From: Deinobacterium chartae
GTDB taxonomy: Bacteria; Deinococcota; Deinococci; Deinococcales; Deinococcaceae
Reading direction: 5' to 3'
DNA: 64,000 bases
NCBI RefSeq assembly: GCF_014202645.1
Contig: NZ_JACHHG010000001.1
Span: 372,001 to 436,000 of the forward strand
How positions within the stretch are numbered: the first letter of the stretch is position 1; each line of letters starts with the position of its first letter. Made by a program: the position numbers and the translations under genes. The notes beneath the pieces were generated by a model. That model did no database searches. It was not told the DNA's origin and saw nothing but the letters and a program-made list of their open reading frames with translations. Below, in pieces: positions 7,971 to 16,584 of this stretch.

Positions 7971-8429
7971 ATGACTGTCCAGCCGCGTTTTCACCGCGCC
8001 GAGCTCGAAGATCTCCCGCTGCTGCTCGAACTGCTGCCGGAATACTACGCCATCGACCGCCTGCCCTACCAGGCGGACGTGGCCGAGGCGGCACTGACCG
8101 AGCTGATCCGTGGCGAGGGCGAGGCCTACCTGATCCTGGCGGGCGGCGAGCTGGCCGGACACATGCTGCTGACCCGCCTGTTCAGCGTGGAATACGGTGG
8201 ACACGGCTGGCTGCTCGACGAGCTGTACCTGCGGCAGGAGTTCCGGGGACAGGGATTGGGCGGCGCGGCCCTGGCCTTCCTCGAGGCGCGCGCCCGGGAA
8301 ACCGGGGCGCGGTACATCGAATTGCAGGTCACGCCGCACAACGAGGCAGCCGCGCGACTGTACCTGCGCCACGGCTTTCAGGATTTCGGACGCCGCGTGC
8401 TGTCGCGCACGGTCACACAGCCGCACTAA
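7971..8429 (+). CDS. GNAT-family N-acetyltransferase
   Basis: This 152-aa single-domain acetyl-CoA-dependent acetyltransferase carries the pyrophosphate-binding motif A, seen as LYLRQEFRGQGLGGAALAFL around residues 84-103. The C-terminal NEAAARLYLRHGF block is the usual motif B. The acceptor is not predictable; N-terminal protein, amino-acid or small-amine acetylation are all possible. The start is set by a -10 box 6 nt upstream. A stem-loop begins immediately after the stop codon and is shared with the opposing small gene. Confidence 0.88.
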   Translation: MTVQPRFHRAELEDLPLLLELLPEYYAIDRLPYQADVAEAALTELIRGEGEAYLILAGGELAGHMLLTRLFSVEYGGHGWLLDELYLRQEFRGQGLGGAALAFLEARARETGARYIELQVTPHNEAAARLYLRHGFQDFGRRVLSRTVTQPH

Positions 8430-8460
8430 GGCCGCGCCCCGTTACCTCACCGGCGCGGCC
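8430..8460. terminator. Hairpin between convergent genes
   Basis: GGCCGCGCC (8430-8438) pairs with GGCGCGGCC (8452-8460) across a 13-nt loop, directly after the GNAT stop. There is no T-run, and it is probably bidirectional. Confidence 0.5.
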
Positions 8461-8471
8461 CTACGCGACGC

Positions 8472-8711
8472 TCAGTCTTTCAGGCCGATCATGCGGCGTC
8501 CGGCGCCGCGGTATTCCTCGGGCATGCACACGGCCAGCCGTTCGCAGAGTTCCTCCATTTCCTGCCGTCCGAGCCCGAGATGCAGCACATCGACCAGGGA
8601 AGTGCCGGGATTGCTGTCAACCACACTCATAACACCCTGGGTATTTTGGATGTAACGCAGAGTCCGTAAAAATTCCAACGCCTGATGGCGCAGCTGTTGC
8701 ATATCCTTCAT
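8472..8711 (-). CDS. Small protein of unknown function (79 aa)
   Basis: I do not recognise this 79-residue protein. GGAGGA lies 5 nt before the ATG at 8711, which supports translation. The product is soluble, near neutral, mostly helical and has no signal peptide. It contains an ELCERLAV helix and a short central TSLVDVLHLGLG segment. It converges on the GNAT gene and shares its terminator. The region upstream (8712-8800) is unusually A+T-rich for this genome and probably holds its promoter. Confidence 0.6.
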   Translation of the reverse strand: MKDMQQLRHQALEFLRTLRYIQNTQGVMSVVDSNPGTSLVDVLHLGLGRQEMEELCERLAVCMPEEYRGAGRRMIGLKD

Positions 8712-8876
8712 TATTCTCCTCCGGCAGCAAGTACCGTCCGTCCCCTGGCCGCATCGGGAATCGCTCCTTCTATGTAGTTTCTGGGTGTTACGCCAATATT
8801 ACGGATGGATTATTAACAAATCCGGACAATCCCTGATGGGCAGCTTTCACGGCCGTGGTGCAGCGGCGGCAGGTCT

Positions 8877-9077
8877 TCAGAGCTGCTTCCGGTCCGCAAG
8901 AACAGCCGGGAGTTCACCGAACTCCTCGAGCAGCAGCTCCCGAACCCGCTCGCCGGTCCACTCCAGGTTCTGTGGATGCGGTTGCCGGGTCTGAATCAGG
9001 CTCTGGGCGATGTCGTCAAACTCGAGGCCGAGGATGCGCAGCCGCCACAGCGCCTTGGCTGTGTCACGCGCACTCAT
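8877..9077 (-). CDS. Small protein of unknown function (about 66 aa, start uncertain)
   Basis: The convincing part starts at MSARDTAKALWRLRILGLEF and continues as a compact helical protein of 66 residues. An in-frame ATG at 9134 would add 19 residues, but it lies inside a likely -10 box (TATGCT, 9130-9135). Transcription from that box would start near 9122 and leave a 45-nt leader before 9077. No clear Shine-Dalgarno is seen. I do not recognise the family. The WRLRILGLEFDDIAQSLIQ segment could be a small helix-turn-helix, but that is speculation. Confidence 0.45.
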   Translation of the reverse strand: MSARDTAKALWRLRILGLEFDDIAQSLIQTRQPHPQNLEWTGERVRELLLEEFGELPAVLADRKQL

Positions 9078-9448
9078 ACGGATCGGGGAAAAGAGCAGAA
9101 AAGGTTGAGGGGCAGCATGACTTACGTGCAGCATAACACCTCGTGCGCGACGGTCAGGAGAACGGTCCGGGACGTTCAGGAGAAATTCAGGAACAGAGCT
9201 GCACACTACGGCCGGTCAGCCAAAGGCCTAAGTCCATGAATCTGACCAGGCGAACGAACGTACAAGAACTGCAAACAGGTCCTCTGCCGAACCTTGAAAA
9301 TCGGGTGGGCGAAAAAATCTACTATTGTCACGAGGCCGCCGGCGGCAGAAAAGGCTGCGGAACCTACGGATTCCCGCCAAAGGACGCTGGGGTGGGGGCG
9401 TAGCCCCCACCCCAGCGTTCTCGCACCGCTGCCGCCGGGCCCCGACCT
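9078..9448. other. Intergenic region upstream of a small gene and downstream of rel
   Basis: This 371-bp stretch holds the likely promoter of the small minus-strand gene (TATGCT at 9130-9135) and a 15-bp hairpin that probably ends the rel transcript. The plus-strand open frames across it have no ribosome site and an amino-acid make-up unlike real genes here. I see nothing else. Confidence 0.6.
9384..9418. terminator. Long hairpin after rel
   Basis: Perfect 15-bp arms (9384-9398 with 9404-9418) flank a 5-nt loop, 30 bp after the rel stop. There is no U-tract on either strand. Confidence 0.55.
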
Positions 9449-11773
9449 TCAGTCGCTGGAAACCTGGGCCCGGACGTAGGGCGCGATGGGTTTGGCACTC
9501 TTACCGGTTCCCAGACGCATCACGTCGCGCACGTCCGGGATTCGGCGGATGGCGTCGGCCAGCCACGCCAGTTCGTCTTTGCCGCTCACCCCAACCCGCA
9601 GGTAGATGTGCGCGATGCCGCCCACACCCACGCCGGCCTCGACCCGCACCGCACTCTTTTTCTGCTCGGTCAGCACGTTCAGCACGTCGGCGAGCAGGTT
9701 CGGGCGGTCGGTGCAGATGACATCCAGGTCCACGATCTGGCTGCCGCCACGCTCGGATTCCCAGCTCACCTGCACGCAGCGGTCGGGCTCGTCCTTGAGC
9801 AGGCGTACCATGTTCGGGCAATCCAGGCGGTGCACGGTCACCCCGCGTCCACGGGTGATGTACCCCATGATCACGTCACCGCGAATCGGGTGGCAGCAGT
9901 TGGCCATCTTGACCGGGGCGTTCATGCCCTCCACGAACACGCCAGCCACCGTGTCCTTGTGAACCGGGACGCTGCTGCGCACCTGCGGCTGCTCGGCCTC
10001 GAGTTGCGGGGCGAGCACCCGGCCAACCTGCGAGGGCGTCAGGCGTCCGCTGTGAATCGCCAGATACAGCTCGTCGGGGTTTCGGCTGCCCACCAGCTTT
10101 TCCGAGGCATCCTCGAGCAGTTTGGTGCGCATCAACTGGCGCACGGCGAGCTGGCGCTTGCGCAGGTAACGCTCGAGGGAGTCATGGCCGGCCTGCAGCG
10201 CTTCTTGGCGTTCCTTGGCCCGGAAAAAGTGCCGGATCTTGGAGCGCGCCGAGCGCGTGATCGCGAAGTTCATCCAGTCCTTGGACGGACCGGGCGAGTT
10301 CTTCGAGGAGATGATCTCGACCCGGTCGCCGTTTTGCAGGTGGTAGTTCAGCGGCACGATCGAGCCGTTCACCCGGGCTCCCACGCAGGTATCCCCGATA
10401 CGCGAGTGAATGTGATAGGCAAAATCGATGGGGGTCGCTCCCTTGGGCAGGTTGACCGTATCGCCCTTGGGCGTGAAGACGAACACGCGGCCCGAGAGCA
10501 GGTCGTTCTTGACCGCATCGATGAAATCCGAGGCGTCGGTGATGTCGTGTTGCAGCTGTTCGAGCTGTGCCAGCCAGTTAACGCGGCGCCCGGCATCTTC
10601 GGAGATGCCCTGCTGCTTGTACAGCCAGTGTGCGGCCACACCGTACTCGGCGATCTGGTGCATGCGCGAGGTCCGGATCTGCACCTCGATCGGCTGGCCC
10701 GCCAGCGAGATCACGGTGGTGTGCAGCGACTGGTAGCCGTTGGGTTTGGGAACGGCGATGTAATCCTTGAAGCGACCGGGAATCGGAGTCCACATCGAGT
10801 GAACGCCGCCGAGGGTGTGGTAGCAGACCCGCTTCTCACGGCCCTGCTCGGCCTGTTCGTAGGCCTTGGTCCGCTTGGCAGCGCGCTCGCCCTCGCTGTC
10901 CGAGTCGAGGTACGGGGGATGCAGCTCGGCCTCTTGCACCGGGCGCGGGTTCAAAATCACCCGGATGGCCAGCAGGTCAAAGATCTGCTCCAAGCTCTTG
11001 CCGTCCTTGCGCATCTTGTTGTGAATGCTGTAGAGGTGCTTGGAGCGCCCTGAGACCTCGTAGGAGTCCAGCCAGCGCGACAGTTCATCGTCACCGAGGA
11101 TCATCGCCTCGAGCTGGGCGATGGCGCTGCTGATGTGTTCCTCGCGCTGGTGCTGCTTGGTGGCGAGCTGCTTGGAGAGGGCCTCGTAGGCTTCGGGCTC
11201 GAGGTACTGGAACGAGAGGTCCTCGAGCTGCCACTTGATCTGGCCGATACCCAGGCGGTGGGCTAGGGGCGCGAAGATCTCGAGGGTCTCGCGGGCGATG
11301 CGCTGCTGCTTGTGCGGCGGCATCGAGCCCAGCGTGCGCATGTTGTGCAGCCGGTCGGCCAGCTTGACGATGATGATGCGGATGTCGCCGGTCATGGCGA
11401 TCAGCATCTGACGCAGGTTCTCGGCCTGCTCGTCTTGCAAGTTGTTGGAGAGCTTGGTCAGCTTGCTGACTTTGGTTTCGCCCTCCACGATGCGCCGTAC
11501 CTCGGGTCCGAACTCGCGCTCGATGTCCTCGAGGGTAACCGGGGTATCCTCGACCGTGTCATGAAGCAGACCGGCCGCCACGGCGTCGACGTCCATCTTC
11601 AGTTCGGCCAGGATCTGGCTGACCGCCACCGGATGGGTGATGTACGGTTCTCCGCTCTTGCGCAGAACGCCGTCGTGCGCCTGCCGCGCGAAGTCAAAGG
11701 CGCGCGTGATCTTGTCGTGTTCGTCCGGAGTCAGGTAATCGAGCGACTCCATTAACTTGCCAAAGCCAAACAT
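9449..11773 (-). CDS. rel: Bifunctional (p)ppGpp synthetase/hydrolase Rel (RelA/SpoT family)
   Basis: This 774-aa stringent-response enzyme makes (p)ppGpp from GTP/GDP and ATP on starved ribosomes and degrades it otherwise. The order is standard: an HD hydrolase domain with LLHDTVEDT near residue 70, a synthetase domain with NGYQSLHTTV and YGVAAHWLYK (about 330-390), a TGS domain with GATPIDFAYHIHS near 430, a zinc-finger/helical region (MANCCHPIRGD), and a C-terminal ACT domain. The intact HD motif indicates active hydrolysis. The ATG at 11773 is chosen because GGGAGA precedes it; the in-frame ATG at 11821 lies upstream of a TATGCT -10 box. Regulation beyond that promoter is not visible. Confidence 0.95.
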   Translation of the reverse strand: MFGFGKLMESLDYLTPDEHDKITRAFDFARQAHDGVLRKSGEPYITHPVAVSQILAELKMDVDAVAAGLLHDTVEDTPVTLEDIEREFGPEVRRIVEGETKVSKLTKLSNNLQDEQAENLRQMLIAMTGDIRIIIVKLADRLHNMRTLGSMPPHKQQRIARETLEIFAPLAHRLGIGQIKWQLEDLSFQYLEPEAYEALSKQLATKQHQREEHISSAIAQLEAMILGDDELSRWLDSYEVSGRSKHLYSIHNKMRKDGKSLEQIFDLLAIRVILNPRPVQEAELHPPYLDSDSEGERAAKRTKAYEQAEQGREKRVCYHTLGGVHSMWTPIPGRFKDYIAVPKPNGYQSLHTTVISLAGQPIEVQIRTSRMHQIAEYGVAAHWLYKQQGISEDAGRRVNWLAQLEQLQHDITDASDFIDAVKNDLLSGRVFVFTPKGDTVNLPKGATPIDFAYHIHSRIGDTCVGARVNGSIVPLNYHLQNGDRVEIISSKNSPGPSKDWMNFAITRSARSKIRHFFRAKERQEALQAGHDSLERYLRKRQLAVRQLMRTKLLEDASEKLVGSRNPDELYLAIHSGRLTPSQVGRVLAPQLEAEQPQVRSSVPVHKDTVAGVFVEGMNAPVKMANCCHPIRGDVIMGYITRGRGVTVHRLDCPNMVRLLKDEPDRCVQVSWESERGGSQIVDLDVICTDRPNLLADVLNVLTEQKKSAVRVEAGVGVGGIAHIYLRVGVSGKDELAWLADAIRRIPDVRDVMRLGTGKSAKPIAPYVRAQVSSD

Positions 11774-11876
11774 GTAGGTCTCCCGGCGCGGTGCGCGAAC
11801 TCTAGCATACCGCAAACGCATGGCGTCCCGGGAATCAAAGACTCCGCTTGAAGAGCCGGATAGCGCTTATGAGACG

Positions 11877-11901
11877 GCCCGGGGCTCCACTCGCCCCGGG
11901 C
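11877..11901 (-). terminator. Hairpin after the 43-aa gene
   Basis: Nine-bp G+C arms (11877-11885 with 11893-11901) flank a 7-nt loop, just downstream of the small minus-strand gene ending at 11916. Confidence 0.45.
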
Positions 11902-11915
11902 AGAAGCGAGGTCGC

Positions 11916-12047
11916 TTAAGACGGCCGGCGGCTGCGTACCGGTACCGGTACCAGGGCCGGCTCAGGCTGGGGCGCAGGCATCAGTTTGCCAAACGAGCGA
12001 CCCAGGTTCCTCAGCTGTTTCTTGAGGTCCTCGAGGAACTTTTTCAT
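11916..12047 (-). CDS. Small basic protein of unknown function (43 aa)
   Basis: An ATG at 12047 is preceded by a strong AGGGGGAGGG ribosome site and, further up, by a TATACT -10 box (12080-12085). The product opens with an amphipathic, lysine-rich helix (MKKFLEDLKKQLRNLGRSF) followed by a proline/valine/arginine tail (VPVPVRSRRPS). It has a high positive charge and no signal peptide. The tail is encoded by a short GTACCG repeat. I do not recognise it; membrane-surface or nucleic-acid binding are possibilities only. Being short, it would be missed by common length cut-offs. Confidence 0.55.
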   Translation of the reverse strand: MKKFLEDLKKQLRNLGRSFGKLMPAPQPEPALVPVPVRSRRPS

Positions 12048-12079
12048 GCCCTCCCCCTTCTGGTACTTGATCTGAGGGC

Positions 12080-12085
12080 AGTATA
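12080..12085 (-). promoter_or_regulatory. -10 box TATACT of the 43-aa gene
   Basis: TATACT on the minus strand lies 32 nt before the ATG, giving a short leader that contains the GGGGGAGGG ribosome site. A second TATACT lies upstream at about 12184-12189. Confidence 0.45.
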
Positions 12086-12245
12086 GCCCCGCGTGGCGGC
12101 CCGCACGTGATCGGGTCGCACAATCGGCCTTCAGAAACCATCTACCGGATCTTAACCCGATATTTTCCTCGCAGTGTGGTCTCAGTATAGCGGATTCCCG
12201 AGAAAAAACCATCCCCGTGCGGCCCCATCCCCTACAGCGCCGGGG

Positions 12246-12848
12246 TCAGCGCAAGGCGGCAGGACGCAGCGAGGCGCGCAGGTCCGCGTCGGTGACCACG
12301 GCGGTCTGGCTGGGATCCGGCGCGGTGTCGCACCAGCGGCCCTCGGGAACGCCCAGGTTCGCGCTGCGGTCCGCGCAGGCTGCCCAGTACAGCCTCGAGT
12401 AGCGTCGGGCCCGAATCTCGGTGCGCGAGCACACGTAACTGGCGGGCTGCCCGGTCAGGTTGTAACCGTAGGCGTAGTTCTGCGGATTTTGCACGCAGGC
12501 GGCGTCCACCGAGTGATCGAGGCGACCGGTACGCCGGTACTCCTCGAGGTGGCTCAGCTCGTGACTGAGGATGTAAATCAGGTTATACGGGCTCGAGGCC
12601 ATGCGCTGGTCGGCGTAGATAACGTCGGGAACCGCGTAGTATCCGTCGAAGCCGGGCAGTTTGCCGGGACGCACCCAGTGCAGGGTATAGCGCGGTTTCG
12701 AGGCAGCGGCGTGCATCTCTGCGCTCCAGCCTCCGACCAGATCGTCGGCACGCAGACCGGGCACAGCGGCGGACGCAGCACCCAGGGAAGCACCCGAGGA
12801 GCCACAGGCCGTTAAGAACAGCAGCAGGAACAGGCAGGCGTAGCGCAT
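12246..12848 (-). CDS. Putative lipoprotein with zinc-peptidase HExxH motif
   Basis: This 200-aa exported protein starts MRYACLFLLLFLTAC, a lipoprotein signal with the lipobox LTAC. The mature part contains HELSHLEEYRR near residue 100. Its HExxH signature plus a following Glu suggests a gluzincin-like or minimal zinc metallopeptidase. Several cysteines in the C-terminal half could form disulfides. The start is uncertain: an in-frame ATG at 12899 would add 17 residues before the signal peptide, and weak -10-like AATAAA lies just before it. The function is unknown; DUF4157-like or peptidase-like cell-surface hydrolysis is an inference from the motif. Confidence 0.65.
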   Translation of the reverse strand: MRYACLFLLLFLTACGSSGASLGAASAAVPGLRADDLVGGWSAEMHAAASKPRYTLHWVRPGKLPGFDGYYAVPDVIYADQRMASSPYNLIYILSHELSHLEEYRRTGRLDHSVDAACVQNPQNYAYGYNLTGQPASYVCSRTEIRARRYSRLYWAACADRSANLGVPEGRWCDTAPDPSQTAVVTDADLRASLRPAALR

Positions 12849-12995
12849 GAAGAACTGCTTAAGAGAACCGCTGCTAGATGGGCAAGTCATGTGATTCATC
12901 GGCTTTATTGTTTTATCAGACCTTCATAACAACCTCATTACGAAAGTCGGCATTTCCCCGGGCCGCCTCCTGTCCCCTGCTGGCCCGGCAGACGT

Positions 12996-13034
12996 GGGCC
13001 GCTGCTGCTCCACGACGTGGAGTAGCAGCGGCCC
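12996..13034 (-). terminator. Long hairpin after the BTAD regulator
   Basis: Eighteen-bp arms with one G-T pair (12996-13013 with 13017-13034) flank a 3-nt loop, 12 bp after the regulator stop. There is no U-tract. Confidence 0.55.
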
Positions 13035-13045
13035 AGATTCCCGGC

Positions 13046-16000
13046 TCAGCGCTGGTCTACGGCCGAGACGCCCGCCTCGGCCAGCAGGCGGGCCGGGCGG
13101 GAATCGCTGAGCAGCGCGCGCCGCTCCGCGGTCGGCAGCAGCGCCGCCGCACGGCGCAACCACGCCTCGGCAGCCTCGAGCGCTGCGTCCGGCACCTCCC
13201 CAACCGCCCGTTGCACCTGCGCTGCAATCACCCACGCTTCGGTCACGGTCAGGTCCCCGGGCAGTCCGGCCTCGAGGCCCTGCACATCCGGCAACGCCTG
13301 ACGCGCTTCTACGGGTCGTCCCAGCGCCAACAGCGCCTGTGATCGGCGCAGCCCCGCTACCCGCTCCACCCCGACCAGTTCGTGCTGGCGGGCCAGTTCG
13401 AGGGCAGCCTCGGCTGCCTCCAGCACCTGGGCCCACGGCCGACCGGGCACGTAATACAGCGGCAGCACCGCCGACGTATACGCGTCGCTCCCCTCCTGCC
13501 CGCCCGCGATGGCCCGCGAGAACGCCTCGAGGCTGCCCGTGACCAGGGCAGCAGCCAGCTCCAGACGATACATCTGGTGAAGCGGCACGCCCGGCCAGCT
13601 GCGCGCACGCTCGAGGGCATCAGCCGCGCGCTGCGGCTGACCCAGCAGCAGCAGCAGCGTCGCCAGTTCGGCCAACAGCACGCCGCCCAGCCCGCGCTGG
13701 GCGCGCTCAGCCAGCGCGATCCCGGTCTCGAGCCCCTCGAGAGCCGAAGCGAAATCACCGGTAGCCCGGGCGCAGGTGGCCTGCCCCAGCAGCGAAATCA
13801 TCTGGATTTCCAGGTAACCGTCGGTGCCCGACATACCGTGCGCAGCGGCCACGTAGTGAGCACGCGCCTCCCGGTAACGGCCCAGCTCGAACTCCACGGC
13901 TCCCAGCTTGTTCAAGACGCCGTATTCGCCCGAGCGGTACCCGACCTCGCGGTAAAAATCGCGGGCCCGCTCCAGAGCGCTGCGCGCCGCCGAGCGCTGG
14001 CCGTAACTGTACACCAGCCCCAGTCCCTCCTGCGCCTTGCCGCGCCACAGCGGCTGACCGTGCTGCTCGCCCAGGCGGTCGAGTTCCTCGAAGGGAGCCA
14101 CCGCCTCGGACGGCTTACCGACCAGGATGCGCGTTACCGCAAAAGCCTCGAGCAGCTCGCGGCGGGCCTCGACATCTCCGGCGTGCTCGGCTTCCTCGAG
14201 GCCCGAGCGCGCCGCCTGTTCGAGCTGGACCACGTCGCCCTGCACGAACAGCAGATAGCAGCGCGCCACCCAGGCGCGCGCGCGCTGTCCCGCATCACGG
14301 GCGCTTGCCATCAGGGTGTCTACCACCCGCTGCTGGCGCTCGGGCTGATCGAGCTCGGCCAGGACCAGGGCCTCGTTAAAGCGGGCACCAAAAGCACCGT
14401 CGGGGTCTCCGGCCTCCTCGAGGATCTCGGCGGCGCGCTCGAGGAAACCTGTGGCCTCGTGCAGACGCAGCCGCGCGCGCGCTTCCTCGGCGGCTTTGAG
14501 CAGCCAGGGGGCCGCAGCGGCACTGCCCCCGCTGATCCAGTGCCCCGCGATGCGTGCCGGAGCAGCCCCACGCCCTTCCAGCGCGCGCGCCGCCGAACGG
14601 TGCAGCACCCGGCACAGCGAAGCCGGCAGGCCGGCCAAGACCGCCTCGTACACCAGATCGTGACTGAAGCGCTCGCCGCTCACGATCTGCGCCGCCTCGA
14701 GTTCCTCCCAGGCCGGAGCCAGTTCGAGCAGCGAAGCGCCCAGCACCTCGGCCACCAGCTCGAGGTCAAAATCGCTCTGCAACACGGCCGCAGCGCGCGC
14801 CGCCTGCAGGGCAGTCGGGCCAAGACGCGCCAGGCGCGTCTCGAGCAACTGCACCATGCGACCCGGGGGCGGCAGCTTCTCGGGCAGCTCGGCCCCCAGG
14901 CGCCCGGTTTCGATCAGGTGCTTGACCGTCTCGAGGATAAACAGCGGATTGCCGCCCGAGAGGCGCTCGAGCGGACCGACCAGCCTTTCGATGCCCTTGA
15001 TGTCGAGGCCCTCGAGCAGCTCACGCACCGCCGCAGGGTCCAGCGGCTCCACCTGGAAATGCACCGCCAGTCCCGCGCGCAGCAGGTCATCCATGCCGGC
15101 CCGGTACGCCTCGGGCAGTTCCTCGTCGCGAAAGCAAAAGATCGTTCGGGTAGGCAGGCCACTGCTCTCGGGGCTGCCCAGGCGCCCGATGGCATACAGC
15201 CCCAGCTCGTACGAGGCGGCATCTATGAACTGGATGTCATCACACAGCTGGCCGGCGTAGCGGTCGCGCGTGGTCCACACGAAACGGGCGCCGGCCTCGT
15301 AGAACCGCAGGCGGTCCGCTTCGCCCTGCAGGGGCGGCGGAGCTTCGCCCAAGGTCGGAAACAGCCGCGCCAGCTCACGCCGAACCCAACCCTCGATGTG
15401 CAGGTCCGGGTTGTCGGTCAGCACCTGATTCCAGACGCGCACCAGCGTGGCATACGGCATGCGCGCGTCACCAGGGCGCGCGTCGGCACGCAGAAAGCGC
15501 CCTTTGGAGCTCAGAAAGTCGTGGGCAAGCCGCGACTTGCCCGAACCGGGAGCGCCGCTGAGCAAGATGACCTTGCCCTCGGCCCAGGCCTGCTCCATGC
15601 GGGCCCACAGCGCGGCCCGGCCCAACAGGCGCGGCGGGCGCAGCACGCTGAGCGGAATGGTGCCCGAAAGAGCAGGGGCGGCCCCGGGCAGCGCATTGCC
15701 CTGCCGGATCAGTTCGGCCAGCTCCTGCGTTTCGGGCAACGGCGCAACGCCGAGTTCGACCTCCAGGGTCTGCACGCAGCGTTCGAACACCTCGAGGGCG
15801 CGGTGACGGTCTCCCAGCAGGTACAGTCGCCGCATCACCGCCCGAAAGGCGGCCTCGCTGACCGGGTCCGCCTCGAGCAGCGCTTCGGACCAGCCCAGGG
15901 CTGCGTGCAAGTCTCCGTCCGCCTCGGCCTCTTCGCCGAGTTTTTGCAGCGCGGCACGCTGCCAGCCTTCCCAACGCTCGCGTGCGCTGATCAACCAGTC

Positions 16001-16393
16001 TTCGAACTCGGGCAGGTCATCGAAGTCCAGGCCCTCGAGCGGCAGACCCCGGGCCTGCACGAAATCGGCGTGACGCCCCTGGGCATACAGACGCTGGCTG
16101 TGGATCAGATCCACCTCGAGCAGCGGGCTGAGATCCAGGGTATCTGCGCCCTGCACCAGTTCGGCCTGGGTCGCCAGACGCAGCTTGCGCAGCAGTTGTA
16201 CCAGGTTGTTACGGGCGGTGACCTCGCGGGACTCGGGCCACAGCAGCCCGGCCAGCCGGGAGCGGTGCGTGGGGCCCTCGAGGGCCAGGTAGGCCAGCAG
16301 GCCCGCCGCCTTGCGCTCGAGGTAGACCGGCTGGCTGCGTGCGTCTTGTAGGTGGGGTTGCCCGAGGATGCACAGGGTCCAGGCCGCTTCCAT
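13046..16393 (-). CDS. BTAD/AAA+ ATPase transcriptional regulator with TPR-like C-terminus
   Basis: This 1115-aa protein has the same layout as the partial gene at 1-2519. An N-terminal winged-helix region (VTARNNLVQLLRKLRL near 60) is followed by the BTAD helical repeats to about residue 245. A P-loop (GAPGSGKSRLA) lies near 278 with DDIQFIDAAS as Walker B. A long helical-repeat C-terminus, for example RYREARAHYVAAAHG, follows. These proteins couple signal sensing by the repeats to ATPase-driven activation of target genes. Targets are unknown. Start ATG 16393 is supported by CATACT ending 6 nt upstream; the longer frame to 16552 lacks a signal. The genes around it offer no clear target operon. 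Confidence 0.88.
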   Translation of the reverse strand: MEAAWTLCILGQPHLQDARSQPVYLERKAAGLLAYLALEGPTHRSRLAGLLWPESREVTARNNLVQLLRKLRLATQAELVQGADTLDLSPLLEVDLIHSQRLYAQGRHADFVQARGLPLEGLDFDDLPEFEDWLISARERWEGWQRAALQKLGEEAEADGDLHAALGWSEALLEADPVSEAAFRAVMRRLYLLGDRHRALEVFERCVQTLEVELGVAPLPETQELAELIRQGNALPGAAPALSGTIPLSVLRPPRLLGRAALWARMEQAWAEGKVILLSGAPGSGKSRLAHDFLSSKGRFLRADARPGDARMPYATLVRVWNQVLTDNPDLHIEGWVRRELARLFPTLGEAPPPLQGEADRLRFYEAGARFVWTTRDRYAGQLCDDIQFIDAASYELGLYAIGRLGSPESSGLPTRTIFCFRDEELPEAYRAGMDDLLRAGLAVHFQVEPLDPAAVRELLEGLDIKGIERLVGPLERLSGGNPLFILETVKHLIETGRLGAELPEKLPPPGRMVQLLETRLARLGPTALQAARAAAVLQSDFDLELVAEVLGASLLELAPAWEELEAAQIVSGERFSHDLVYEAVLAGLPASLCRVLHRSAARALEGRGAAPARIAGHWISGGSAAAAPWLLKAAEEARARLRLHEATGFLERAAEILEEAGDPDGAFGARFNEALVLAELDQPERQQRVVDTLMASARDAGQRARAWVARCYLLFVQGDVVQLEQAARSGLEEAEHAGDVEARRELLEAFAVTRILVGKPSEAVAPFEELDRLGEQHGQPLWRGKAQEGLGLVYSYGQRSAARSALERARDFYREVGYRSGEYGVLNKLGAVEFELGRYREARAHYVAAAHGMSGTDGYLEIQMISLLGQATCARATGDFASALEGLETGIALAERAQRGLGGVLLAELATLLLLLGQPQRAADALERARSWPGVPLHQMYRLELAAALVTGSLEAFSRAIAGGQEGSDAYTSAVLPLYYVPGRPWAQVLEAAEAALELARQHELVGVERVAGLRRSQALLALGRPVEARQALPDVQGLEAGLPGDLTVTEAWVIAAQVQRAVGEVPDAALEAAEAWLRRAAALLPTAERRALLSDSRPARLLAEAGVSAVDQR

Positions 16394-16399
16394 AACGAT

Positions 16400-16405
16400 A
16401 GTATG
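16400..16405 (-). promoter_or_regulatory. -10 box CATACT, leaderless promoter of the BTAD regulator
   Basis: On the minus strand CATACT ends 6 nt before the ATG at 16393. Confidence 0.45.
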
Positions 16406-16572
16406 AACACATTTTGCCCGGGGGCCCATAGGCTGGGCGGCGTAGCAGGCCGAACATCCTGGCCGCGCACGACGAACACGCCGCCTACCTACCCTTGCGA
16501 AACCGGCCGCCCTCCTTCTTAACCCGCCGTTTAATCGCGCCGTGAGCGGCATTCGAGCCCCAGGTCCCGCGG

Positions 16573-16578
16573 TAATCT
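16573..16578 (+). promoter_or_regulatory. -10 box TAATCT, leaderless promoter of the DUF255 gene
   Basis: TAATCT ends 6 nt before the ATG at 16585. A weak ATTCGA lies 16 bp upstream of it as a possible -35. Confidence 0.5.
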
Positions 16579-16584
16579 GAACGC

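Noticed and set aside
9143-9403. Plus-strand small ORFs between the 66-aa gene and rel
   Set aside because: They have no ribosome site or -10 box at a fitting distance and run into the rel terminator stem.
11937-11955. GTACCG direct repeat that looks like an operator
   Set aside because: It is in frame and encodes the Val-Pro repeat of the 43-aa protein, so coding explains it.
13382-16351. A 989-codon plus-strand frame opposite the BTAD regulator
   Set aside because: The length is striking, but the composition (Gln, Arg, His-rich) is that of an antisense shadow, and the opposite strand carries a full multi-domain protein.
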